Positions 5,810-13,232 of a DNA stretch of 17,374 nucleotides are shown here, in pieces. Below the pieces are notes generated by a model that was not told the DNA's origin, searched no databases, and saw only the letters and a list, made by a program, of their open reading frames with translations. The stretch lies in assembly GCA_964450715.1 (NCBI GenBank), contig CAYVFC010000158.1, positions 1-17,374 of the forward strand. The letters are read 5' to 3'. How positions within the stretch are numbered: position 1 is the first letter of the stretch; every line of letters begins with the position of its first letter. This stretch comes from CAYVFC01 sp964450715. Its GTDB lineage: Bacteria > Myxococcota_A > Polyangia > Polyangiales > JAFGIB01. Made by a program: the position numbers and the translations under genes.

Positions 5810-7747
5810 CTACTCCGTCGCTCCGTCTCCCTTGCCGGGCGACTTTTTTTCGGGTCGCTCGATCACCGGGGCCAGGTGGGCGGGGGATACTTTCCTGACG
5901 GCGTCGTACTCGGCCGGACAGGCGACCATGCACTCCCCGCACTTGACGCAGAGGCTCTGGTCCACGGCCTTCTTCCGCCCCTTGGTGGTGAAGATGGCCT
6001 CCACCGGACAGCTGCCCACGCAGGCGTCGCAGCCGCGCGCGCACCGGTCCAGATCGATGACATAAGCGGTCAGCGCCCGGCACATGCCCGCCGGGCAACG
6101 CTTCTCCTTTATATGAGCCTCGTACTCCTCCCGGAAGTAGCGCAGCGAGGTGATCACCGGGTTGGGCGCGGTCTTGCCCAGCCCGCAGAGAGAGCCCAGG
6201 CGGATGTCGCGGCTCAGGCTCTGCAGCTTCTCCAAGTCGGCTTCCTGCCCCTCGCCGCGAGTGATGCGCTCGAGAATGCTCAGCAGCTGCTTGGTCCCGA
6301 TCCGGCAAAAGGTGCACTTGCCGCACGACTCCTTCTGGGTGAAGTCGAGGAAATAGCGGGCCACGTCCACCATGCAGGTGTTCTCGTCCATCACCACCAT
6401 GCCGCCCGACCCCATCATGGCCCCGGCCTCGGTCAGCGAGTCGAAATCGATCGGGGTATCCAGAAACTGCTCCGACAAGCAGCCCCCCGAGGGCCCGCCG
6501 ATCTGCACGGCCTTGAAGGCCCGGTGGTCCGGGATGCCTCCACAGACCTCGAAAACGAGCCTTCTCAAGTCGGTACCCATGGGGATCTCGACCAACCCGG
6601 CGTGAAGCACGTCCCCGACCACGGAGAAGACAGCCGTGCCCGGGCTCTTCTCCGTGCCCAGGCTCCGGTACCAGCCGGCCCCTTGCCGCAAAATGGCGGG
6701 TACCGAGGCAAAGGTCTTCACGTTGTTGATGACGGTCGGCAGCCCGTGTAATCCCTTGTCGGATGGATAGGGGGGCCGGTGGCGCGGCAGACCCCGGTAG
6801 CCCTCGACCGAACGGATGAGAGCGGTCTCCTCGCCGCAGACAAAGGCCCCCGATCCCTGGAAAACGGAGAGGCGAAAACCGAAGCCGGTGGCCAGGATGT
6901 CGTCTCCCAAGAGGGTAAGCTCGGTCGCCTGCTCCAAGGCGCGGGTGACGGTTTTCACCGCCAGCGGATACTCCGCACGAACGTAGATGACGCCCTCGCT
7001 CGCGCCGGTCACGTAAGCGCAGAGCGCCATGCCCTCGATGACCTCGTGGGGATCGCTCTCCAGGATGGTACGATCCATGTAGGCACCCGGATCGCCCTCG
7101 TCTGCGTTACAGATCACCACCTTGCGCTCGCCCGGGGCTTGCCGGGCGAGCTTCCACTTGGTGCCGGTGGGAAAGCCCGCCCCTCCCCTGCCCCGGAGCC
7201 CCGAATCCGCTATCTCCTTTAAAAGCAGCTCGGGATCCCGCTCCAGGCAGGCCGCCAGGGTCTGGTATCCGCCGCTAGAGATGTAGTCGTAAATGTCCTC
7301 GGGGTCGATGATCCCCGAACGTTCGGTGATCACCTTCTTCTCGTAGCCGAAGCGAGGAAAATCCTTCACCGGCGGGATGAGCTCATTATCCTCGGTAGCG
7401 CCCAGCAGGTACTCGAAAGGCGGTTCGCCGTCGCGCAAGAACGAGCGGACGATCAACCCGGCCTTGCCCGGATTGACCTCGTAAAAAAGAATGGGGGGGA
7501 ATCCGGGGTTTTCTACCATCACCAGCGGCTCGGCGTAGCAGTGGCCCAGGCAGCCGACCGTCTGCACCCGGGCCGGTATATTCTGCTCGGCCAGCGCCGC
7601 CTCGAAAGCCCTCTTGGTCTCCAGCGCACCCGAGGCCAGGCCGCAGGTCGCCATACCGACGGTGATGCGAGGTGTGCCGTCATCCTCCGCAGCCGTGCGA
7701 CGCCTGGCGGCCTCCTGCTGGATCGCGCTGAAGGCGGTATTACTCAT
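5810..7747 (-). CDS. nuoF: NuoF/HydB-like NADH-binding FMN subunit with extra Fe-S domains
   Basis: This 645-residue subunit oxidises or produces NADH on an FMN. Domains in order are an N-terminal thioredoxin-like [2Fe-2S] domain (about 25-110; C35, C66, C70), the FMN/NADH core with GRGGAGFPTGTKW (186-198) and CNADEGDPGAYMDR (213-226), and an SLBB region. Next come the [4Fe-4S] site C475/C478/C481/C521 and a likely Zn site (H545, C551, C556). A C-terminal ferredoxin domain has C573/C576/C580 and C600/C603/C606/C610. This is the HydB layout of bifurcating HydABC-type enzymes, longer than complex I NuoF (about 430). Two oddities are G31 where many homologues have the first Cys of the N-terminal cluster, and CX3C (C569-C573) spacing in the first C-terminal motif. 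It overlaps the NuoE-like gene by 8 nt. Confidence 0.9.
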   Translation of the reverse strand: MSNTAFSAIQQEAARRRTAAEDDGTPRITVGMATCGLASGALETKRAFEAALAEQNIPARVQTVGCLGHCYAEPLVMVENPGFPPILFYEVNPGKAGLIVRSFLRDGEPPFEYLLGATEDNELIPPVKDFPRFGYEKKVITERSGIIDPEDIYDYISSGGYQTLAACLERDPELLLKEIADSGLRGRGGAGFPTGTKWKLARQAPGERKVVICNADEGDPGAYMDRTILESDPHEVIEGMALCAYVTGASEGVIYVRAEYPLAVKTVTRALEQATELTLLGDDILATGFGFRLSVFQGSGAFVCGEETALIRSVEGYRGLPRHRPPYPSDKGLHGLPTVINNVKTFASVPAILRQGAGWYRSLGTEKSPGTAVFSVVGDVLHAGLVEIPMGTDLRRLVFEVCGGIPDHRAFKAVQIGGPSGGCLSEQFLDTPIDFDSLTEAGAMMGSGGMVVMDENTCMVDVARYFLDFTQKESCGKCTFCRIGTKQLLSILERITRGEGQEADLEKLQSLSRDIRLGSLCGLGKTAPNPVITSLRYFREEYEAHIKEKRCPAGMCRALTAYVIDLDRCARGCDACVGSCPVEAIFTTKGRKKAVDQSLCVKCGECMVACPAEYDAVRKVSPAHLAPVIERPEKKSPGKGDGATE

Positions 7748-8264
7748 GCCCGGCTTTCTCCCGTTGCCGCCGCTGCTTCTCCAGCTGAACGCCGAGAATC
7801 AGCCCCTCCACCTTGCTGGGCGCCATGTGGCCGTGGACCTGCTCGCCCACCAGCGCCACCGGAGCCAGCGCGCAGCAGCCCACACAGGCTACCCGGTCGA
7901 TACTGAATTCTCGATCCTCGGTGCTCTCCCCCTCGCCTATCCCCAGCTTGCGCTCGAAGTTCTCCAGGATGACCTCGCCCCCCTTGACGTGGCAAGCCGT
8001 GCCCAGACAGACCCGGATAGGATGTCTTCCCGGCGGGTTGAAACGGAACTGGTTGTAGAAGGTCGCCACGCTGTGCACTTCCCCGGCCGTTAGACCCAGG
8101 TGCGCGGCCACCGCTTGCAGGGCCTCGGGGGGTAGATAGCCGAGTTCGGTCTGGATGCGCTGCAAAAGCGGGATGAGACTCCCCCGCTCGCGGCCAAAGG
8201 GCTCGATACAGGCAGCGATCGCCCTTCGTTCTTCCTCGCTGATCCCGGCCGGTATTTCCCGCAT
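7740..8264 (-). CDS. nuoE: NuoE/HydC-like [2Fe-2S] subunit
   Basis: This 174-residue thioredoxin-like ferredoxin partners the NuoF-like subunit. The N-terminal helical part (about 8-75) carries LQRIQTELGYLP and VATFYNQFRFNPPGR, classic for NuoE. The [2Fe-2S] ligands are C86 and C91 in VCLGTACHVKG, and C127 and C131 in ACVGCCALAP. Length is normal for the family. The ATG at 8264 follows a short GGAG (CCGGAGCG) that fills the 8-nt gap after the hmcD-like gene, while its 3' end overlaps the NuoF-like gene. That arrangement places it firmly within the same transcript. It transfers electrons to or from the FMN subunit; in HydABC-type enzymes the equivalent subunit is part of the bifurcating core. 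Confidence 0.9.
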   Translation of the reverse strand: MREIPAGISEEERRAIAACIEPFGRERGSLIPLLQRIQTELGYLPPEALQAVAAHLGLTAGEVHSVATFYNQFRFNPPGRHPIRVCLGTACHVKGGEVILENFERKLGIGEGESTEDREFSIDRVACVGCCALAPVALVGEQVHGHMAPSKVEGLILGVQLEKQRRQREKAGHE

Positions 8265-8272
8265 CGCTCCGG

Positions 8273-8413
8273 TCAGGGACCCGTCTTTTTGCGCTTTTTC
8301 TCGCCGCCGATCAGATAGACCCAGAAAGGCACGATCGCGAGCAGCACGACCAGTGCCGCCAGGTAACCCGAGCTTTTCACGAAAAAGGTGAAGTCGTGCA
8401 GAACGTGATCCAT
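8273..8413 (-). CDS. hmcD: HmcD-like small membrane protein (46 aa)
   Basis: This 46-codon gene starts at ATG 8413 with GGAAG 6 nt upstream and ends in TGA at 8273-8275. The peptide has a short amphipathic N-terminus (MDHVLHDFTFFVK), one membrane segment (about 15-35, SGYLAALVVLLAIVPFWVYL) and a basic C-terminal tail (EKKRKK). Size, single membrane span and its position directly after the NrfD-like gene match HmcD of the Hmc complex, which is similarly tiny. It lies 22 nt after the hmcC-like gene and 8 nt before the NuoE-like gene. It is easily missed because it is short, but it fills an otherwise odd gap in a tight operon. It probably stabilises the membrane module; that is inference. Confidence 0.82.
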   Translation of the reverse strand: MDHVLHDFTFFVKSSGYLAALVVLLAIVPFWVYLIGGEKKRKKTGP

Positions 8414-8435
8414 GGCAAGCTTCCGGGTTGGGGGA

Positions 8436-9596
8436 CTAGTGGTGGGCCTCGTAGTCCGGATGGTCGTGGACGATGGCGGCCCGTTCGGTCACCAGCTTGA
8501 AGATGAGCAGGCCCAGCGTGATCAAAAATACCACCGCCACGTACTCCATCCAGTGGGGGTAGTAGCGCTCCTCGCAAGGCAGGTGATAGTTGAAGGCGAT
8601 GATGGAGATGTTGAGCCGGTTGAGGATCACCCCCAGCACGGTCAGCACCGCGGCGAAGCGCACGAGCGCGGGTCGGCGCTCCCGGTAGCCCACCGCGAAG
8701 ATCAGGCAGGGCAGCAGCACGAAGCCCAGCATCTCCACCGCGTACCAGAGCCCCATCGGCGTCAAGAGATAGTGCCAGGTGGCGTTCAGGGCGATGTCCG
8801 TGAGCTTGACCGAGAGGTAGGCCAGCACGGCGATGGCCCCGGCCTTGCCCAGGCCGATGGTCAGCTCGTCCAGCTTCGGCCGGCTGATCTCCATCTTGTG
8901 GCTGAACACCCGCTTACAGATGAGCCCGATCAGCACCACCATGGAGATGCCGCCCATGGCACTGGACATGAAGAAGTGCAGCGGAACGTAGGCCGAGTAC
9001 CAGAGCGGGTGTACCTTGCCCGGCACGGTCAGGAATAGCGCGCCCAGGGTGGACTGGTGCAGTATGGAGAGAAAGAGCCCGAAAATCGTCAGCGCCACCA
9101 CCACCGAGTTCATCATGCGGCGCCAGCGCTTCCACCCCAGCCACTCGAAGCCCACCGGGGTAAGCTCCAGGAACTGGGTGGTGTAGTACAGGGCCACGCA
9201 CAGCGCTATCTCGAACAGCGCTGAGGTGGGGCCAGGCTGGACGAAGAAGGGGTAGTAGATGCGCCAGGCGCGCCCCAGGTCAAAGAGCAGGATCAAGATG
9301 AAAAGCGTGTAGCCCAGAAAACCGGCCAGCACCGCCGGCCGCACCAGCGGGTGGTACTCCTTCATCCCGAAGATGTAGACCGCGGTGGTCAGGCTGTACC
9401 CGCTGGCGGCCAGGGCCACGAATACCAGCTTGAAACCGGTCCACAGGCCCCAGGTGGTATCGTTGGTCAGATTGGTAGCGAAAGCCAGGCCGTTTATGTA
9501 GCGCAGGGCCACGATCAGGCCGCCGAAGAGCAGAATCACCCCGGCGACCACGTTGAAGGGGGTGATCAGCTGCGGCTTTTCCGCCGTTCCGTTCAT
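8436..9596 (-). CDS. hmcC: HmcC/NrfD-like integral membrane quinone-site subunit
   Basis: This 386-residue polytopic membrane protein has about ten hydrophobic segments from residue 15 to the C-terminus. It belongs to the NrfD family, which has no cofactor of its own and offers a quinone-binding and possibly proton-translocating site. Motifs of the HmcC/HybB branch are visible: LLFDLGRAWRIYYPFF (103-118), ILHQSTLGALFLTVPGK, VHPLWYS and NRLNISIIAFN. ATG at 9596 overlaps the stop of the hmcB-like gene (ATGA) and is preceded by GGAGG. Together with the HmcB- and HmcA-like proteins it forms the periplasm-facing half of the complex. It would exchange electrons between (mena)quinone and the periplasmic Fe-S/cytochrome arm. 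Subgroup is supported by order; the direction of electron flow is not. Confidence 0.9.
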   Translation of the reverse strand: MNGTAEKPQLITPFNVVAGVILLFGGLIVALRYINGLAFATNLTNDTTWGLWTGFKLVFVALAASGYSLTTAVYIFGMKEYHPLVRPAVLAGFLGYTLFILILLFDLGRAWRIYYPFFVQPGPTSALFEIALCVALYYTTQFLELTPVGFEWLGWKRWRRMMNSVVVALTIFGLFLSILHQSTLGALFLTVPGKVHPLWYSAYVPLHFFMSSAMGGISMVVLIGLICKRVFSHKMEISRPKLDELTIGLGKAGAIAVLAYLSVKLTDIALNATWHYLLTPMGLWYAVEMLGFVLLPCLIFAVGYRERRPALVRFAAVLTVLGVILNRLNISIIAFNYHLPCEERYYPHWMEYVAVVFLITLGLLIFKLVTERAAIVHDHPDYEAHH

Positions 9597-10660
9597 GCCC
9601 CACCTCCCGTCTCGTCCTTGCTAGGCGCCTCTGCCTTCTTTTCCGCCTCCCGCAGCGCGTCCCGCACCGCTTCCTTCACGGCCCAGGCCTGCGCTCGCTC
9701 GGCCTCCCGTTGCAGCCGGGCGACCTTCTCCTGCATCTCCTGGCGGGCCTTGTCCCGGGCCCTCTGCAGCGCCTCGCGCTTCTCCTCCTCGGCCAGGCTC
9801 TCGCGCCGCCGGGTGAAGGCATAGAAACCGCCCAGCAGCGTGGGAAAGATGGCCGCGGCCAGCGGCGCCAGCGAGAGGAAACCGGTGGTCAGGTTGGGCA
9901 ACGGCTCGTGGGAGAGGTTCTCGGGCAGCCCCAGCCGGCCGAAGTCCACTCCGGCCAGCGCGAGCCAGCTGGTGCCGCCGTACTCCTTCTCCCCGAAAAT
10001 GTGATCGATGTATCGGTTCGGGTTCTTGCGGATGCGCTCGCGCGCTACCCAGATCAGCTCCTCCCGCTTGCCGTAGACGATGGCGCCGGTGGGGCAGGCC
10101 TCGGCGCAGGCGGGGCTGAGCCCCTGCTTGATCCGCGGGTAGCACATGGTGCAGCGCACCACCCGCGGGGTCAGCGGCTCGTCGTACTCGTACGACAGCG
10201 CGGTGTAAGGGCAGGCAAAGACGCAGTAGCGGCAGCCCACGCAGACGTCCGGATCGTAGAGCACCGGTCCCTCTGGCGTCTTGGTGAAGGCGCTTACGAA
10301 GCAGACCGAGGCGCAGCAGGGCTCGTTGCAATGCATACACTGGTGTTTGCGGTAGATGGCCGGCCGGTTGCCCTCGGCCGCGGCGTAGCGGTTGACCACC
10401 GTATACCGGGTGTGGTCGAGCTTGCGCTTGTTTTCGAACACCTGCATGTCGCCTACCGGAGGCCCGACCCGCGGCTGGGCGTTGGCATCGTTGCAAGCGT
10501 GCTCGCAGGAGCGGCAGCCCACGCACAGGGTAGTGTCGTGCAATAGCCCCCGGCGGTCGGGGTGGCCGGGAAAGTGCTTGACCGACCCGGCCCGGGCCGT
10601 GGAGGCGACCAGCGTGCCTGCCGCCACGCCGGTGACGAACTTTCTTCTGGAGATGCTCAT
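9593..10660 (-). CDS. hmcB: HmcB-like Tat-exported 16Fe-16S ferredoxin subunit with C-terminal membrane anchor
   Basis: This 355-residue periplasmic Fe-S protein has a Tat signal (SRRKFVTG, residues 4-11) followed by a short hydrophobic stretch. Sixteen Cys ligands suit four [4Fe-4S] clusters: C46/C49/C52/C56, C108/C111/C116/C120, C140/C143/C146/C150 and C170/C173/C185/C189, paired across motifs in the usual way. A membrane segment at about 260-282 anchors the C-terminus, as in HybA and HmcB. After it comes an unusual charged helical tail of about 70 residues (E/K/R/A-rich) that should lie in the cytoplasm. The start at 10660 gives the Tat signal at the right place and overlaps the hmcA-like stop by ATGA, with GGAGG 8 nt upstream. 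It carries electrons between the multihaem cytochrome and the NrfD-like subunit. Confidence 0.9.
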   Translation of the reverse strand: MSISRRKFVTGVAAGTLVASTARAGSVKHFPGHPDRRGLLHDTTLCVGCRSCEHACNDANAQPRVGPPVGDMQVFENKRKLDHTRYTVVNRYAAAEGNRPAIYRKHQCMHCNEPCCASVCFVSAFTKTPEGPVLYDPDVCVGCRYCVFACPYTALSYEYDEPLTPRVVRCTMCYPRIKQGLSPACAEACPTGAIVYGKREELIWVARERIRKNPNRYIDHIFGEKEYGGTSWLALAGVDFGRLGLPENLSHEPLPNLTTGFLSLAPLAAAIFPTLLGGFYAFTRRRESLAEEEKREALQRARDKARQEMQEKVARLQREAERAQAWAVKEAVRDALREAEKKAEAPSKDETGGGA

Positions 10661-12165
10661 TTGCGCGCCTCCTGGTGGCAGTCGGTGCATCCCTGGGCCG
10701 GGTGCCCGATGGCCTGGTGGCAGCCGATGCACTGGCGATGGTAGGCCGCGTTCAGCTCGGGCAGATCCCTGCCCGCGGCGTTCTCGTCGCCGTGGCACGA
10801 CCGGCAAGTGGGAGTCGGATCACCCGGCGAGCTGCGGTGGTGGCAACCCGAGCACAAGGTCTCGGTCTTGGCGTGAAAACGCCGGGCCAGCCGGCTGTCG
10901 CGAACCGCTCGATCCAGGGCGGCTGCGATCGGACCGTGCGGGAAGCGAACCGGCCCGTACCTGTCCGCCAGCACCTCGAGCTGCAGCGCCTGGGGAAACG
11001 AATCCGAGAAAGCCGGCAAGGCGGCGAGCTCGACCGGAGCCAGCGCCGCTAAAAGCGAAGCGTCCGGGTCGGCCGCTTCCCGGGACGGAGGCGGATCCGA
11101 GTGGCAGAGCTCGCAGGACGCTTGTCCCGGAGGCACCGGAAGCATGTGGTGGCAGCCGGCGCAAGCGCCCTCGTTCGAACGCTCCCGGTGGCAGCCCACG
11201 CAGGACAGCTCGGAGCCGGCCTGGTGAAAGGCCCCGTTCAGCGTGATCCCGCCCCCGCGGGCTCCGGGAAGCTCGGTGTGGCAGGCCTCGCACTTGCCGA
11301 TGGACTCGTGGTGGCAGGCGGAGCAGGAACTCACCTGGCCCTCGTGCAGCTTGTGGTCGAAAGGTACATCCCCGTCGCTGGCCTTCTCGGTGGTCATCCA
11401 CATGGCCCTGCGCTGGCCGCGCTGCGGGGGAGGCGCGTCTTTTACCCTCTGCATCTTCACCCGCTCCTCGATCCCGTGGCACCCCGCGCAGTGCTGGGGA
11501 CCGGTCGTCTTGCCCTGATCCTTCCGCCCGATATGGCAGTTGACGCAGGCTGTGTGAACCGCATCGCCCAGGGCGGTCTCGCCCGCCGGAGCCGGCGACC
11601 GGTGACAGGCGCTGCAGGCGTCCTCTGCTCCCTTGCCGTAGACCAGCTTCTGCTGCTTCTCGTCGTAGACGTGGTGGCAGGCCTCACACTTGCTCTCGAA
11701 GGCGCGCTCGTGCCGGTAGTGCAAGGAGTAGTCGAAACGCATCTCCCGATCGGCGTCCTGCCATTGCCCGGAGCGCTTGACGTGGCAATCGCCGCAGTCG
11801 TCCGGACCGGTCGGCTTGCCGGCCCGCCTGCGATCGTCGTGACAGCCGATGCAGAGGTCGTGATAAGCCTCCATCCACTCGTCGTCATCGGAAAACCGCT
11901 CGGGGAGCTTCAGGCGGAAGCTCAGCTGTCCGTCGGCACCGCTCGGGTGACAGGCCGTGCAGCCCTCCTGCTCCAGCTCGGCGACGTGCTCCTGGTGATC
12001 GAACTCGACCAGCGGCCGCTCGGCGTGGTCGATCTCGGCCAGAAGCGGCATCTGGATGATGGCGGGACCCGTCACCCGCACGGCCTCGCCGTGGTGCGGG
12101 TCCCCGTGGCAACCGCAGAGCAGGAGCAACCCCAGAAAGATGGGTATGCAACTGTGGGATCTCAT
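10657..12165 (-). CDS. hmcA: HmcA-like hexadecahaem (16 CXXCH) cytochrome c
   Basis: This 502-residue exported multihaem cytochrome c has sixteen CXXCH motifs, with first Cys at 69, 105, 124, 160, 184, 207, 226, 281, 292, 322, 335, 351, 438, 454, 479 and 493. Sixteen haems is the defining number of HmcA, the high-molecular-weight cytochrome of the Hmc complex, and the length is close to that protein. The N-terminus (IPIFLGLLLLCGC) ends in a lipobox-like LCGC, so it may be a lipoprotein with C19 acylated. The start at 12165 is chosen because it gives this signal peptide and overlaps the metV stop as ATGA; the open frame upstream is a shadow of metV. It likely receives or gives electrons to soluble periplasmic cytochromes. 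Maturation would need a CcmABC or ResBC-type system, not present in the window. Confidence 0.9.
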   Translation of the reverse strand: MRSHSCIPIFLGLLLLCGCHGDPHHGEAVRVTGPAIIQMPLLAEIDHAERPLVEFDHQEHVAELEQEGCTACHPSGADGQLSFRLKLPERFSDDDEWMEAYHDLCIGCHDDRRRAGKPTGPDDCGDCHVKRSGQWQDADREMRFDYSLHYRHERAFESKCEACHHVYDEKQQKLVYGKGAEDACSACHRSPAPAGETALGDAVHTACVNCHIGRKDQGKTTGPQHCAGCHGIEERVKMQRVKDAPPPQRGQRRAMWMTTEKASDGDVPFDHKLHEGQVSSCSACHHESIGKCEACHTELPGARGGGITLNGAFHQAGSELSCVGCHRERSNEGACAGCHHMLPVPPGQASCELCHSDPPPSREAADPDASLLAALAPVELAALPAFSDSFPQALQLEVLADRYGPVRFPHGPIAAALDRAVRDSRLARRFHAKTETLCSGCHHRSSPGDPTPTCRSCHGDENAAGRDLPELNAAYHRQCIGCHQAIGHPAQGCTDCHQEARK

Positions 12166-12836
12166 TTGCTGTATCGTTCCTTGTACGGTTCCTGGATGAC
12201 CTGCCGACGCGTCTGGTTCACCCACTCGCGAGCCGGGCGCACCTTCAGGATCAGGTCCAGGCGGTCCTGGCCCTCGAGGCGCTTGTGGATCTCGAACCAG
12301 GCGCAGCGGGTCTGCTTGTCCACCTCGCAGGAGCCGTCGGCCCGAGTGCCGCCGCAGGGGCCATTGAACAGACTCTTGGCACAGCGGGTGACCGGGCAGA
12401 TGCCACCGGTGTCGCCCAGCACGCAATCGCCGCAGGTCCGGCAGTTCTCCTCGTACCATCCGACGTCTTTGTCATAGCCCACGAAGGTGGTGTTGAGCAC
12501 CGGAAGCACTGGTTTGTCCGGGTAGCGGTCGGCCACGAACTGCACGCCCGCGCCGCAGGCCATGGAGAGCACCGCGTCGTAGTCGCCGACCATGTCGTCG
12601 ACCAGGGCGAAGAAACCGGTGTTGCACTGCCGCTCGATGGTCAGCTCATGGATCTCGATGGCTCCCCCCTGGTTGCCGTAGTGCTTGCCCAGCGCTCGGG
12701 TCATCTGCTCGACCTCCCGCTGGCCGCCGGCCAGGCAGATGGAGGTGCAGCCGCCGCAACCCAGGTTCAGCACCTTGTGGTAGGGCTTGAGCATGTCGAC
12801 GATTTCTTGAAGCGGTTTTTTCTCTGCGACGATCAT
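12162..12836 (-). CDS. metV: MetV-like methylene-THF reductase partner (MTHFR C-terminal domain protein)
   Basis: This 224-residue protein is the MetV type found beside MetF in acetogens and other Wood-Ljungdahl organisms, where it connects MetF to an electron donor. The N-terminal half has GCGGCTSICLAGGQ (C27, C30, C34) and single C71 and C94. The C-terminal half carries the diagnostic Cys-rich pattern CRTCGDC...CPVTRCAKSLFNGPCGG...CEV with C132, C135, C138, C147, C152, C161, C170 and C178, enough for Fe-S and/or Zn binding. ATG at 12836 has GAGG 8 nt upstream and lies 18 nt after the HmcF-like gene. Its stop overlaps the cytochrome start. Its position inside the Hmc-type gene set, rather than next to metF, is unusual and suggests it is a subunit of the membrane complex. 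Confidence 0.88.
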   Translation of the reverse strand: MIVAEKKPLQEIVDMLKPYHKVLNLGCGGCTSICLAGGQREVEQMTRALGKHYGNQGGAIEIHELTIERQCNTGFFALVDDMVGDYDAVLSMACGAGVQFVADRYPDKPVLPVLNTTFVGYDKDVGWYEENCRTCGDCVLGDTGGICPVTRCAKSLFNGPCGGTRADGSCEVDKQTRCAWFEIHKRLEGQDRLDLILKVRPAREWVNQTRRQVIQEPYKERYSK

Positions 12837-12854
12837 CTCTATCCTCTGCGGGTT

Positions 12855-13232
12855 CTAGAGCCAGCTCTGCTCGTCGTCCGGGCAGACGCCCTGCGAGCGG
12901 CAGATGCTCCGGGCGAAGGCGATCATGCCGGGCACGTCCACCCCGACCGGACAGTAGCAGCGCGTGCACAGCACGCAGTTCTTCCAGACGATGGGTTTGA
13001 TCTCTTCCAAGAAGGCCCGGTCCACCCGGCCATCTTTCTCGTACAGCTTGCCCAGCGAGTTCAGCACCTTGTACGACGGCATGTACCGGGGGTCGCCGTC
13101 GTTCTTGGTGAACAGAAAGCAGCTCTCCGCGCAAAGGCTGCAGTGCATGCAGTGCGATAGGTAGCGCTTCATCTTCTTCTTCTGCCCGGAAAGCAGCTCC
13201 TTGATCTGCCCCTGGTCGACCGGCTTGGACAT
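12855..13232 (-). CDS. HdrC/HmcF-N-terminal-like di-[4Fe-4S] protein
   Basis: This 125-residue cytosolic Fe-S protein has a first motif CMHCSLCAESC (C28, C31, C34, C38) and a second CVLCTRCYCPVGVDVP (C86, C89, C92, C94). The scaffold, two ferredoxin motifs about 55 residues apart with the sequence YxLNSLGKLYEKDG between them, is that of HdrC or the N-terminal part of HmcF/DsrK/HdrD. Those larger proteins continue with CCG domains that hold a special [4Fe-4S] catalytic cluster; nothing of the sort is present here. The last Cys pair spacing, C-x-C-P instead of C-x3-C-P, is odd. Start at 13232 overlaps the cytochrome b stop by 1 nt. A longer open frame through this region is a shadow of the upstream gene. 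It probably wires the membrane cytochrome b to MetV/MetF. Confidence 0.83.
   Translation of the reverse strand: MSKPVDQGQIKELLSGQKKKMKRYLSHCMHCSLCAESCFLFTKNDGDPRYMPSYKVLNSLGKLYEKDGRVDRAFLEEIKPIVWKNCVLCTRCYCPVGVDVPGMIAFARSICRSQGVCPDDEQSWL

Noticed and set aside
12166..12459. Upstream extension of the 16-haem cytochrome frame
   Set aside because: The extension overlaps metV and would bury the signal peptide that begins at 12165.
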